From: Gnetum montanum
Taxonomy: Eukaryota; Streptophyta; Gnetopsida; Gnetales; Gnetaceae
Assembly (NCBI GenBank): GCA_015680685.1
Contig: MNCI01024055.1
Coordinates: 270,649 to 334,648 of the forward strand
Length of the DNA stretch: 64,000 nucleotides
Direction of reading: 5' to 3'
Shown: positions 45,043-56,016 of the stretch, in pieces
Layout of the letters: the number at the start of each line of letters is the position of its first letter
How positions within the stretch are numbered: position 1 is the stretch's first letter
Translations under genes and position numbers: made by a program
The notes under the pieces: model-generated
What the model saw: only the letters and a program-made list of their open reading frames with translations
What the model was told of the DNA's origin: nothing
The model's database searches: none

Positions 45043-45229
45043 TAATATTTTTAAAAAACTAATATATTTAAATTTTCTCTATCATGTCCTGTGCCCCACA
45101 TTCAAAATCACGAATCCTCTGCTAGGAACCAGTCCCCACTTTTTCTTAAGGTACACACGCCCAAACATGTTCAGAATTACGAATCATTGATTCCTGGTTT
45201 CAGGAATCGGATTTTTTTGATGCATAGCT
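45043..45229 (+). repeat. Inverted repeat, left arm
   Basis: AACTAATATATTTAAATTTT, CAGTCCCCACTTTTTCTTAA, ACACGCCCAAACATGTTCAG and TTTTGATGCATAG occur here in that order. The reverse complement of the same series lies at 46790-46953. The two arms flank the dioxygenase exons. Confidence 0.82.
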
Positions 45230-45249
45230 TTTAATTGAGCCAGAAGACA

Positions 45250-45350
45250 ATAACCCAACATTGCCAAATGGAACATTGCCAAATGGAATCTTAATGGAAT
45301 AGGAACCCAACGTTGCCAAATGGAATCCTAATGGAATAGAAACCCGTAAC
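45250..45350. repeat. Short tandem duplication
   Basis: ACCCAACATTGCCAAATGGA and ACCCAACGTTGCCAAATGGA each lead to AATC(T/C)TAATGGAATAG; a third partial ACATTGCCAAATGGAA lies between them. Confidence 0.75.
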
Positions 45351-45631
45351 TTTGGTTTCATACCAAAGCTTTTACCTCTAAGGTAACGTCTTATTGTTTC
45401 GCCCTCTAATGCTCGAGCCTGTGTCTAACTCGAAAATAGACTGAAAAATTTTCCAAACAGCAAAACATCGCTTGAAAATTTCTGTAACGGAGTCACCAAT
45501 ATCGCAGATTTATTTTACCTATATCCAAATTCCAGAAGTCCAAAACCAAGATTGCTTTTTATAACAGAAAACCTGAGAAAACACTGCAAGAAGACACATT
45601 GCAAAACACAAAACAGAGACAGAACGCCCAC

Positions 45632-46444
45632 TTATTTGTGGATGGATTTCAAAGCTATACGGATATATCTACTTGCAGGAGTAGGTGTGGGCTGAGGCTG
45701 ACAGCCACTTGGAGAAGGCCGAAAGAGGCCGAAAGGACCCATATCTGCTCTGTAATGCTGCTGCGTGAATTCTAGCAACTGTGACCATGCAAAATCAAGG
45801 TACTCTCTGCACTCTTGGTTACTGATCAGCAGCTCCTTTGGTGGCATATCAACCTTATGAGGAGGTGGGTTCATGAAATATTTGATGGATCTCCTCGCTG
45901 TGTTGCTGTTCACCACTGCCCTGTGCAGAGAACTCTTGTAAACGCCGTTGGATAAAGCCTGCAACAAACCCCATATCAAATGAAACCGAAACTGAAATAT
46001 ACTGAGTTTTGAAAACATGATTAATATCAAATAATAGTCACTGTTCAAGCCTGAAACCATAATCATAATCCATCTGGGTAGGATTCAGATGCTGAACTGG
46101 GTGCTGGGTTTTGTGTTTTTACCGTGAATGTGTCTCCAATGTTGATCACCAGAGCCTGTGCGAGAGGCCTGACAGAGAGCCACTGGTTGTCATGGAAAAT
46201 CTGCAGCCCTGAAACATCGTCTTGTTGCAGAATGGTCAGAGAGATGGGATCACAGTGGGGGCCGGTGCCCAGAACCAGATCAGGCCTTTTGCATGAAGGA
46301 TAGTAGTTCAATCTAAGGATACAGCTTCCATTTTCGTAAAAGTTCCTGATTTTGTTTGGTTGCAGTCCCAGACTGTGCCCCAGCAGTTCCATCAGAACCA
46401 GTCCCAGTTCATTCATCTGCTTGCAGTACTCCTCCAAAACCAAG
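45632..46444 (-). CDS. GA20-oxidase-like 2OG-Fe(II) dioxygenase, exons 2 and 3
   Basis: Two minus-strand exons: 46123-46444 (322 bp) and 45632-45958, joined by GT-AG splicing in frame. They encode LVLEEYCKQMNELGLVLMEL, the NYYPSCKRPDLVLGTGPHCD block (HxD iron ligands, NYYPxCxxP), NIGDTFT, then ALSNGVYKSSLHRAVVNSNT (second iron His) and RRSIKYF (RxS for 2-oxoglutarate), ending QHYRADMGPFGLF. This is the gibberellin 20-oxidase pattern, and the exon borders match that family. GA20 oxidases carry out the stepwise C-20 oxidation that yields active gibberellin precursors. Exon 1 (about 165 residues) is not in the window: either it lies more than 17 kb upstream across a very long intron, or the gene is truncated. 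Catalytic residues are intact. Confidence 0.82.
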
Positions 46445-46789
46445 CTAGACAAAAGCGCAGAATCCACCAAATATGATGTTTATCTAATTATCTATCATAG
46501 TCAAATAGTTTGATCTATGAGAACCCAACAACAATAATGAAACTGAAACTGAATTTTTAAATACAAGACCTTCAATCTATACTGAGCTATGGGTGAAAAT
46601 CTCCTTTGCCGACCGCTATTGCCCACTAAAATTTTTACCATCAGACCTCAGTATTACCCACTAAAATCTTTACCCACTATCAAAACTATGACTTGATTTC
46701 CATGCCACGACTATCATCAAACTAAGTCCATAGTCTAAAGTCTTACTGCATTTGTATCATCTAAATAAATCTATATCTTAGATTATATG
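46445..46789 (-). other. Upstream intron or flank of the dioxygenase
   Basis: AT-rich and noncoding. It follows the exon-2 acceptor (TTTTGTCTAG on the minus strand). No exon 1 seen. Confidence 0.5.
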
Positions 46790-46953
46790 TTCAGCCCTAT
46801 GTATCAAAAGAATCAGATTCGAGGAATCGAGGAATCAAGGATTCGTGATTCTGAGCATGTTTGGGTAGGTGTGCCTTAAGAAAAAGTGGGGACGGGTTCG
46901 TAGCCATGGACGTGATAGAGAAAATTTAAATATATTAGTTTTTTTAAAAAATT
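46790..46953 (-). repeat. Inverted repeat, right arm
   Basis: Reverse complement of the left arm. It contains a dense set of GAATC/GATTC pentamers (GATTCGAGGAATCGAGGAAT onward), resembling the subterminal repeats of hAT elements. An N at 46954 follows immediately. Confidence 0.82.
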
Positions 46954-47059
46954 NGCCAAAGCTTAGAAGTTGTTACATTGTTCAAATTCTAATTTTAGCC
47001 TATATTTTTTCCTTGCTCTACTTTAAAGAGTAAATTTGTAAAACCTGCTTCATTTTGTT

Positions 47060-48200
47060 CTATGTCATTAATGGTAATCATTTTCATCAAGGATTGAATC
47101 ATCAATATTAAGATTCATTGCTCTAGAAACATTAACTAAGTCACTAGAATAACTTTCTCTATCATCAACTATTGGAACATCATCATCTCTTGGATTAACA
47201 TCTCAACAAAGAGTAGGTGATTGCCTATATTTTATTTCNAGATTAACATCTCAACAAAGAGTAGGTGATTGCCTATATTTTATTTCTTTTTTTTTCTTCC
47301 AATCTAATCATATAGATACTAATTTTTCAGCTCTTTTTGGAGTCAAACTATTTCTTTTGATCCGATGAATGAAAGAATATGTTGACCAATTTCTTTGAGC
47401 AGCAACAGAAGATGCAACCTACATAAATGATAAAAACAAGAATAAATCTTTGCATTGTTAAAAGATTCATTTTATAAATTATTCAAAACTTCATCAATAA
47501 ACAAACTCATTCGAAGCTTCAAACCTAATAGCCTACTAATTATGGTGTTTAAAAAATGCATAATGATATATAAAACATCACTATTTCAAGTTTTCAAACA
47601 TCACATTTCATAAATTAATTAAGGAAATTAATAGTATTAATATTTGTTATATGTTTAATGAAAAATTGATTGTATTACCTAAGAAAGAAGCCTCACTCTT
47701 AAAGTTTGAAGTCTATGAGTATCTCCACCATGTAAACTCCACCATTCAACTGGATCTTCTTGAGCTATTCCATCCATATCATATATAGCATATTCACATT
47801 TAAATACTTTTGTATGTCCTTTAGTAAATTGAAGCCATTCCTTCACAAGGTGAATATATCCATTTAACATATTTTAAAAAACCTATTCTACTCAAAATCA
47901 TCACATGGCCTTGTTGGATTTTTATCTCTATGTTTTGAAGAATACCACTTAATATTTAATTCATATGCAACCATATGCAACGGGATATTTGTAGCATTTC
48001 ATCTTTTTAGAATCAATGGAAGTAACTGAGCATTATAAAAATCAAGAGAGCTATCCATTTCTATAATCCTTTTTTAAATTTTGTTAACATATTTTCATAA
48101 ATTACATAAATTTCTCCTAATGAAGGTGTATCTGTATCAGCGTAACGAATGAAATCAACAATAGGTTCCAACATTTTAACAATTCTTCTACAATATAACA
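47060..48200 (-). pseudogene. hAT-family transposase remnant
   Basis: Minus strand from high to low coordinates: PIVDFIRYADTDTPSLGEIY, then a stop, ALNIKWYSSKHRDKN-type text, MLNGYIHLVKEWLQFTKG, DPVEWWSLHGGDTHRLQTLR and RNWSTYSFIHRIKRNSLTPK, RAEKLV. This is the C-terminal half of plant hAT transposases, including the dimerisation motif (RNWS.YSFIH). Stops and an intron-like gap split it, and the N-terminal catalytic half and BED finger are not seen. The ending sequence approaches the inverted-repeat arm at 46953. Confidence 0.85.
47193..47286. repeat. 46-bp direct duplication around an N
   Basis: 47193-47238 and 47241-47286 are identical (GATTAACATCTCAACAAAGA ... TTTATTTC) with NA between them. 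An exact copy beside an N points to a contig join artefact more than to biology. Confidence 0.85.
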
Positions 48201-49060
48201 AATACTTATTTTTAATAAGATATAAAGATGCAAACAATAAAAAATAAAGAATTATATTTCAAATAAATTATTTCTTACTTCAGCTTTTATTTTTTTTTTT
48301 CAACTTGAAAACTTATCTATGTTTGTTTAAGCACTTTTCTTTTTGTTGGTTGTACAACATCCTTTGTCTGCTCTTATTTTCCTGTGTTCGAAGTTACATT
48401 TTTAAAAATATCTCCCCTAACTTCTCTCCCAAGTAACTTAGCCAACCAATCAGAGGACTACTTGCCCAACAAGTTAGGAGGTTACTTGCCCAACAAGTTA
48501 GGTAAGTTACAACAATTTTTGGGTGGTTGAAACCACCAAAGAGATAAAAAAAATTGACAAGAGGCCTTGGTAATTAAAGTACAATCTAAAAATACATAGG
48601 GATACAAGCTATAGTACTCCATACATATTTATCCTTTTGATTTCGTTTCTTCCAAATGAGATATCAAGTCTTCTAAATGATGTACAAGGAAGTTGCAATT
48701 TTCAAATATTCAAAAATATCTTCGAAAATATCTCTCCTAACTTTTCTCTCAAGTAACCTGACTAACCAATTAGAAGATTACTTTCCCAACAAGCTAGGAG
48801 AAAGTTACAACAATTTTAGATAGTTATGAAGTGAAAATCTGCAACTGACTAGTGTTTACATCATACATGATACAAGAATTTGGTCTTTTGGTTTTTGAAT
48901 ATAATTTAAATATATAGGTAAGTACCCAACATTTATATTCAATAATTAAATTTGAGGCTACGTTTCATTTTTTTTTAGAAATATAATAAGTTATAAAATT
49001 AACTTCATAGGATAGCGAATATGTTAACTTTATGGGAGGGTGAATATATTGCAAATGTAA
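48201..49060. repeat. AT-rich DNA with two LTR U3-like blocks
   Basis: 48409-48480 and 48727-48800 share ATATCTCCCCTAACTTCTCT, CCAACCAAT and TTGCCCAACAAGTTAGGAG, and match 54325-54400 in the LTR of the minus-strand gypsy element. They are probably U3 fragments of that family. Confidence 0.55.
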
Positions 49061-50220
49061 ATGTTTTGTAACGCGGTTAACTGCGTTGCTTTGCTTGCTC
49101 CTTCTGTGTGCGCTCCCTTCCGCGATTTGTGTGCCACCGCTACCGAACTGATCCGTCCGTTATTTTTCTGCCACCGCTCTGCATCGGATTGGCCCAAGGT
49201 CACCATTACCGTCGTTGGTTTGTTGCTGACGTCGCCGAAACCCTGTCACTACTTTGCTACCGCCTTCCCCATGTCTTCTGCATCTGCCATGGCTGTGTGT
49301 CATCTATTGAACCTCCACAAACGCGATTGCAGTTGGAACAGCTTTTTTGCAGAGCTCGGCATAGTTACTAACTTACTCATATCAACAGTGCACTGACTTG
49401 AATCCGAGAACCTTTAGCAATGGTGTCTTGCTCCTATTCATGGACAACGTCCAAGTCTGGCGCATTCGTATTTTTGTTTTGCAGTTTTGCTCATAACTCT
49501 CTGGAGTTGCAAGCAAAGGCATAGGCATAGCAATCGGCAGCGTTCTGACCCTGCTTTATTCATTTTCTGTATCCTTTGGCCAGGAAATTAAGCTTACTAT
49601 GAAAAAAGAACAAAGAAACCCTACGTGGCAAGTGTTTGACGAAATTGCAAATAGAATATGGAGTGATTTCTGGCATTTTTTTGGTCAATTTCAGCAGCAA
49701 GCATCACTGCGTTTTTGTTGCCATTGATACTGTGTTTTTCTTTTTGTGTTTAACCCTGTTTCTGCAAGTATTCAGCAACTATTTTTGTGCTTTGTTCAGT
49801 GTCGTTTTGGAGGCCCTCTCTGGTTTCTTGTCATTGCAGATTTTTGTTTTTATTTTCCTATATTTTTCTGTACAGTAATGGTCACAGAGAATGGGGATTC
49901 CAGTGGCAAAGTGCTGGGGAAACCTATTTCTGTCTTTCTACATGAATGTTTCTTTCTGCAGAGTACATTTCTTGAAACTATCCTGTGGGATAATGGGTTG
50001 CTATACTACCCTGCGCTCTTACAATAATACAGATCATCTCCTTCATTTTGCAGCATTTCACTTTTTCCTTTCAGAGAAAAACATTTTGCTTACAAAGGAA
50101 TATATTCTTAAATTTTACAGGGGAAATAACTTCACCCTGTCGAGACTACTGAACTTGCAATATTCATCTATAAACCTCAGTGAATTATAAAGTGGAACAA
50201 CATATTGATGATTCTGTATT
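49061..50220 (+). other. Higher-GC unidentified stretch
   Basis: 49070-49400 is notably GC-richer than its surroundings, with a 111-residue frame (MFCNAVNCVALLAPSVCAPF) I cannot assign. A CTGTACAG then ATGGTCACAGAGAATGG at 49870-49886 could be a splice acceptor and coding start (MVTENGDSSGKVLGKP). It might be the 5' end of an unknown gene or an unrecognised element. I found no domain. Confidence 0.3.
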
Positions 50221-50794
50221 TATCAACCAGGGCTATGTAAGCTTTTCTCATATTTTTAAATATGAGAATGTCTTTTGTGCACTTATTCTCTTTCTCTCAA
50301 GCTCAAAATTAAGCTACTTCTTCACAAATTCTCAACTAGTTTAAGTCAGCTTTATGAAATGGCCAAATGTGCCAACAATCCTAGTCTAGATTTTGGTATG
50401 GGATTTGCCTACAGTAGATGAAATTATTAATGATAATGATTTTATTCTATCAACATTAAGAAAAATAAATTTCAGCAAGAAGCTTCAACTTCGGAATGGG
50501 TTTCCTATGCTTAAGATGGTGCCATGTAGCCTTGCATTGTACCATAGAAAGAGTGAAGCTATTCCATAAAATGGTCAAATTTGCCAACATTTCTGCCCCC
50601 TTAAAAGGCTTAAAGAAACTTATGTAACCTCATTTCAAAACTTGAAACATACTGAAACTTTTATTGAATTTTTACAGCTGAATAGATATCTTTTTAGAGA
50701 AAAATTTCCATCAAACATAAGGTTTTATGGTATAAAAACCTCATTCCTAAAAAAAACAAACAAACTGTACATTATCAAGTCCTTTGTTCATGGA
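50221..50794. other. AT-rich spacer
   Basis: No gene recognised. Confidence 0.4.
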
Positions 50795-51169
50795 CTATTC
50801 TTGAGATGGGAAGAGAATGGTAAGGATTACTTTGGTAGGAATCCTCATATCTCTAACCTTCTCATAAGCAATCTCTCTATTATTTTTTGGTTTGCTGGAG
50901 TATTCAAATTGATCATCTTGAGCGTTTTCTTCAGCAATCCTTTCATCTTCTTTCTCAAATGAATTCTCATTTTCTTGGAGTGTACAAATTTTGTTTTCAA
51001 CACCTCCTTTTTCAACCATTTTACTTTTTCCATTTGAAGTAATATTATCAATCATCAAAGGTTCTCTATAGATGTATATCTGATTTGGTTCTCCTTTCCA
51101 AGGTAGCCACATGTGAGAATAATCTGTTGATATGTAACCTGATAAATTCTTGCTCCAAATTCTACTCAA
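50795..51169 (-). pseudogene. Post-protease linker of element F
   Basis: A 124-residue frame starting SRIWSKNLSGYISTDYSHMW and LPWKGEPNQIYIYREP, then a charged region. It continues the protease sense in another frame and precedes where reverse transcriptase should begin. The 5' edge is a stop rather than a start. Confidence 0.5.
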
Positions 51170-51186
51170 TACAAGACTATGTGAAT

Positions 51187-51468
51187 CTAGTATATCTGCA
51201 TGCGGGGTTCAAAAGAAATTTCCAATAGGACATTTGCTAATTGACCCACAATATTCACTCTAATTTTATCCAATTGAACAATCTTTTTATTTGATTTTTC
51301 AAGAATCAAACCAAGTTTCTTACATATAGACAATGGCATTATAGTAGATGTAGCTCCAGAATCAATCAAAAAATTGTGTAAGTATTTATCCTTTAATTTC
51401 ATTGTCAAAAGAAAAGGAGGAGCTTCCTTATCATATGAGGTCTTTAATTTCTCATCATTATTTGACAC
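51187..51468 (-). pseudogene. Aspartic protease of element F
   Basis: KEAPPFLLTMKLKDKYLHNF, then LIDSGATSTIMPLSICKKLG, with the catalytic D-S-G intact, and IVGQLANVLLEISFEP. This is a well-preserved single-domain retroelement protease. It sits between gag and the missing RT. It would need dimerisation to act. Confidence 0.75.
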
Positions 51469-51529
51469 ATAACTTAACTCTAATTCTCTAACTCTCCTTT
51501 TATCTTTAATAAACTCTAAAGCCTTTCTT

Positions 51530-52240
51530 TGCTAATCTTCTATTTGAAGCAATTAATAAAAGCTAATATTGGCCTTGACATGTTTAAGGTCTTCAATCAA
51601 ATCATACTCTCTATCACCAATAAAGCTTGTTTTCCTTATCCACTTATTAAAAGACTAATTTGGAGTGCTTTTCTCTACTTAATAGTCTTTACCTTTATTG
51701 TTATCTCTTCTATTTGGCTCAAAATATTTTCTCTCAGTAGATGAATTAGTAATAATATTTGGGGGTCTAGAAGTAGTTAATCTTTCTTTTGATCAGAGAA
51801 TATATCCATTTCCATCATTGTTATTGCATTCTTCATTTGAAGACATATCTTCTTCAAAACTTGATAGAGAAGAAGTATCACGTGATCCATTGCTAGAAGA
51901 TTTACTTGCATAATGAACACTAGATAACTCATTATCAGATTCAATATCAAGAAAGTTGAACATAATAAGGTCACTTTCATCCTCATTTTCTGCTAACTTA
52001 GTGTCTTGATGTTTATGCTTTCTATTTTTTCTTTCTTCCTTGATATTAACTCTTGCCAAGGATTTTTCAAGCTTCATTATTTTGTTAAACATATCTCTCA
52101 TTAATTATCCTTTTCCAGATTCCACTCTTTCATGTTCTTACTCTATCTTAACATGAGATGGACCTGGTAAAGCTTTAAATTGAGCAAAATCTTGCATAGG
52201 AATCATAACTCTTTCTTCTCTTTTTTGAATTGCAATATTT
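51530..52240 (-). other. Spacer between gag and protease of element F
   Basis: Acidic and Ser-rich frames (MRDMFNKIMKLEKSLARVNI, then SSNGSRDTSSLSSFEEDMSS, 52101 to 51793) and possible Cys/His knuckle remnants. No clear domain. Confidence 0.4.
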
Positions 52241-52243
52241 TCT

Positions 52244-52990
52244 TTAGGATTCAANTAAGTTTGAAGTTCTCCTTAACCAAATTGAAATGTTGGAGTTGAC
52301 AACCTTAAGATAAGTTTCTTTAAGCATTTCTTTTGATGGTCTATATTGTCTTTGAAAGAGTCCACAAATTTGTTGAAACTTGATGTTAAGATCTCTAATT
52401 AACTCTTTAACTCCTTTCTTAGCTTGTACTAGCCCATAGTATAGTTGTTGTTGATCTAATTGATTACCAAACTGGGCTAAGAAAAGATTCTTCATGTCAT
52501 CCAAACTTGTAATACTATTACTTAGTAAGTTCGAATATTAAATCTAAGCCATATCCTTTAGATTTGATACAAACAACCTGCAAGGTTGATCTTGATGTTG
52601 AATATTTACATGAGCTAAAGCTAACTCAAACATGCGAATATATTCTTCAGCTAAATAAGATTTTTCAAGAATGAAAGGCTTAGACAAATATTTGTAAACT
52701 ACCTTAGGAATATCATTGTAATTTTGAAATCCTAATGGTGTAACTCTTTGCCAAGGATTTTCCATCCTATTCCTTTGGATAGTTAAACTTTTAGACTTTC
52801 TAGATCTTCTCTTATAAATCAATAAACCAGATATAATGGATGATCTTCTTGATTTTCTAGTTTTCACTCCACTACTTGTTCCCAATTCAAAAACTTTCTT
52901 TTGTTCTTCTTCTGATGAAGAATCAGTCTTAGAATCAAGAATATCTTTTGAAACTTTTAAACATTCCAAACTATCAATCTTCTTGGTCAT
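52244..52990 (-). pseudogene. Gag of element F
   Basis: From the first ATG: a Lys/Ser-rich N-terminus, then AEEYIRMFELALAHVNIQHQ and DQPCRLFVSNLKDMA, and after two stops LDDMKNLFLAQFGNQLDQQQ, LYYGLVQAKKGVKELIRDLN and IKFQQIC. These follow the Retrotrans_gag capsid pattern (W..L..F...F). An N at 52255 lies at the distal end. Confidence 0.72.
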
Positions 52991-53086
52991 GAACTAAAAA
53001 TAGTATTTAATTTCTTAATCCTTTATAGTAACAAATAATGGTTGATGTGGTAATTAGGCTTATGAACCTAGAGGCTAAATTTTCAG

Positions 53087-53104
53087 CCCTCCTTCTAGTG
53101 CCAA
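53087..53104 (-). promoter_or_regulatory. Primer-binding-like site of element F
   Basis: On the minus strand TTGGCACTAGAAGGAGGG, six bases after the LTR end CGCCAACA. It resembles the TGGCGC-type primer sites of plant gypsy elements with a CpG lost. I could not assign the tRNA. Confidence 0.55.
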
Positions 53105-53110
53105 AAGAAC

Positions 53111-54480
53111 TGTTGGCGATCGTTTGGGACACGACCGTCAACGAGTATCCTTGAATAGGATTTAGGTGCTTGTTGGTCTCTAGCAACACTAAGGCCCAGA
53201 TACCTCCAAATAGACTTAGTAATTAATGTGAGTATGTGTGTGTGTTGTTGCGGTGTGCAGTTGTGAAAAATAAAATGATTGCATTGTGTGTAAACTACAA
53301 ATGACTTATCTTAAAGAGATTCAGCCAACTTTGCCAAGTACTGTGAGTTGTTGAGAGTTCCTATTTTGTTCAATTGCCTAGTCTACGTGGTTTTTATAAT
53401 ACCTACTTGTAACAAATAAAATTTTGCAAAAAAAATTTGAGCACAACTCCGTGAATCTACTCCTAATTTTCCCCAGAGAAAGAGATAGTTCCACAAGAAA
53501 ACTAGAAATAGAGCAAGATTCAATGGAAATAGAAAGAAAAGAAAGCAGATTTGTGTTAAGATCTCAAATGTTTAAATAAGGTAAAATGATACGACTAAAC
53601 ACTTCGCAATAAAGCTATCCCAAATTCAATAACTATGAATTCTTCAAACTTTTGAGGCTCAAATAAGCAATTTCTTCAACACAATCCTACTATGCTACCA
53701 AAAAATTGTTGCATAAACTATCATGTACGAGACTCCATTTTGGCTAGATAATGGATGTCAAAAATTTCATTCAATAGAACCTTTAGAAGACTTAACAATT
53801 TCTGCTTGAAATATCATAGAGATTCACTTTAAATATAAAAGAAGCTATTCTGGTCCCATCAAAATACCAAAGATTTTCTGAACCCCCTTGACTATTGAAT
53901 CATTCAACTGCATGGCTACAAGTAGAGGCTCTCTTACAACAATCCCAATAGCAATTCTTATACATTGCACAATAATCAAACTCACTAGTAAAATGCTCTT
54001 AAGGCTTTCAAACATAAGCACTTCTATGGCAAAATTTTAATAGAAATTTTTAATTATGCAACAAGAACAATAAGAGCAATCTAAAAATCCCAAAATTATT
54101 TGCCAAGGATGATACTATTTAACCACTAGCCAAACAATTTAAAAAAAAATAAAAAAAAATAACTCATAGGACTATGAAAAAGAGGCTGAAATATTTTCTT
54201 TACCAAGTTATCTTACAAGCAATCTTTCACAATGTGTGACTCCAAGTGTGTCTTTGAGTGTTATATGTTTTCTCTTACCCCTGAAGCCTTTTTATAGGGT
54301 TCATAAGGTAGTTACATTCTAAAATATCTTAGCTAACTTTTCTCCCAAGTAAGGAGGTTAATTACTTGACCAACAAGTTAGGAAGTTGTAACTTCTATAA
54401 CTTCTATAGGAAGTTATTAGAATTAGAGAAATTTATGTCATAGTTTGCAAGTGTCCTAAGAGAAAATATCCCATGAATTG
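53111..54480 (-). repeat. 5' LTR of element F
   Basis: It ends CGCCAACA on the minus strand (53111). A TATA box (CCCTATAAAAAGGC) lies at about 54287-54300 on the minus strand. U3 text near 54325-54400 is shared with 48409-48480 and 48727-48800. The outer end is not well defined. Confidence 0.55.
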
Positions 54481-54904
54481 CACTGAGCGTAGCAGCAAAT
54501 GCTCTCCTTTTTGATGTACTCAGTAGCAAGGTGTGCAGACCAGAAAGCTACGTTGATGTCATGTCATGCAAAAAACAGTTCCACATTTGCATTCAGGATG
54601 ACGTTATCATCATAGATCTTGCACACACAACATTTTTTTGTTAAACTTGTGCACATGCTTACCTTCACCACCTACAACCCTCCACCATTTGTCGTCAACA
54701 TTTCCAAAACCCTCTGCCATTGCTGCTCATGCTTGATCCATGCTCCGGAAATACCGTGGCAATCTCACGGTTTAGCTAGATTAGGGTATGGTATCATTGT
54801 CCATTTTTGGGTTGAATTTTCCTTTACGCTAGGTGAAACAGTACAAAATTTTGAGCTTAGTACTTCTCCAACAAGAATCAGGCTAAGTCATGATGTTCCT
54901 TAAC

Positions 54905-55993
54905 ATGACTAAAACTTTAGGGCCCTACAGACAGCTTCAAGTGGAGTCAAACTCAACAAGAAGCAGTTCCCTAGGATCCACAAACGATCACGGTAGCATC
55001 TGGTATCAAACATGACAACTTCGGAGCTCAAAATACTTAGTCTCCACTAAGTATACATTCTCAGCATATACACCTAACGTATACGCCCAAGTATACATTC
55101 TCAACATATACGCCCAGTGTATACGCTCAAGTTGGCATTCTCAGCATATACGCCGAGCGTACACACCCAGCATATATGCCTCACATATACGCTCAGCGTG
55201 TATGACTGGTGTATATGCCCGACATGCAATCCCTGAAGATAGCATGGAAAAAGCACTACAGAGCAAGACTTGACATAGAGCATCAACTCACATGGATAGA
55301 GCAATCATCAGGTGTTGACATCATGCATCCTAGAGTCTATACGCTGATCATATACATCCTACATGCCCAGCATATACGCCCAACAGACACAGCGTATACG
55401 TCCAGTGTATACGCCTAGTAGACACAGTGTATACACCCAGCAGATACAACATATACGCCCAGGGTCTACACTTAGTAGATGCAGCACGTTGTACACTTGT
55501 AAATTTCTTTCTGTTGCACCTGGTCAACGTGCCACGTGTCACCCAACCCGAGTCTAATGTCTAAGCCTGTATAAAAACCCCAATTTTTCATTAGATCAGG
55601 GTTGGTGGGCAATGTGGAGCAAACCAGAGAGAAAAACAGAGACACTAAGAACCAGAGCAGAAACCATGTACACTAGACCTTACCCTACATGCTGAGCATA
55701 TAGCCTCTATGCTGTGCTTGTAGTCTGAACTAGCACACAGTCATCCCTGCATCCACCGAGGCTATTCGTCTGCCTTGTGTCAAAGCCACAACTGCATTAG
55801 ACCGGTGCATTGTAACTCTCATTTCGCAATAACATTGCTACATTTATTTGCTAAAATTTTTCACAGTTTTCATTCATTATTGTATGTTTACTATTTACGC
55901 TCTTGTACATTTATGTTCCGCTTATGCTAGTCACTCTGTTTACACTTTGTTTTACATCAGTTACGTCGTTTACTTATAATCCAGTGTAGAGCA
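54905..55993 (+). repeat. 5' LTR of element G (start uncertain)
   Basis: U3 holds more than a dozen TATACGC/GTATAC units (55055-55480, for example CAGCATATACGCCCAACAGA) before a TATA box (CCTGTATAAAAACCCC, box 55570-55577). It ends GTAGAGCA (55993) just before a primer-like site. No 3' LTR was found in the window. Confidence 0.5.
55055..55480. repeat. GTATAC/TATACGC motif array
   Basis: Irregularly spaced short units of the form CAGCRTATACGCC and AGTATACAYTC, many palindromic at GTATAC, in U3 upstream of the TATA box. Confidence 0.75.
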
Positions 55994-55995
55994 CT

Positions 55996-56016
55996 TTGGT
56001 GTACGTTCTGGGAAAT
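55996..56016 (+). promoter_or_regulatory. Decayed primer-binding-like site of element G
   Basis: TTGGTGTACGTTCTGGGAAA follows the LTR end. With C-to-T changes and an indel it can be aligned to the tRNA-Asp site TTGGCGCCGTTGCCGGGGA. Tentative. Confidence 0.4.

Larger units (their letters stand above)
50795..54480 (-). mobile_element. Ty3/gypsy element, minus strand: 5' LTR, gag, protease (element F)
   Basis: Reading on the minus strand from the right: LTR about 54480 to 53111, primer-like site 53104-53087, gag 52990-52244, a spacer, protease 51468-51187 and a short continuation to 50795. Reverse transcriptase, RNase H and integrase are missing. The protease is the same family as the one in element C. 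One N at 52255. Confidence 0.72.

Noticed and set aside
49061-49396. 111-residue frame as a real gene
   Set aside because: No recognisable domain, Cys/Leu-rich chance-like composition, and no splice or promoter evidence; reported only as an unexplained island.
55101-55557. Open frames on both strands in the TATACGC array
   Set aside because: Repeats with a period compatible with three keep frames open; the peptides are simple repeats.
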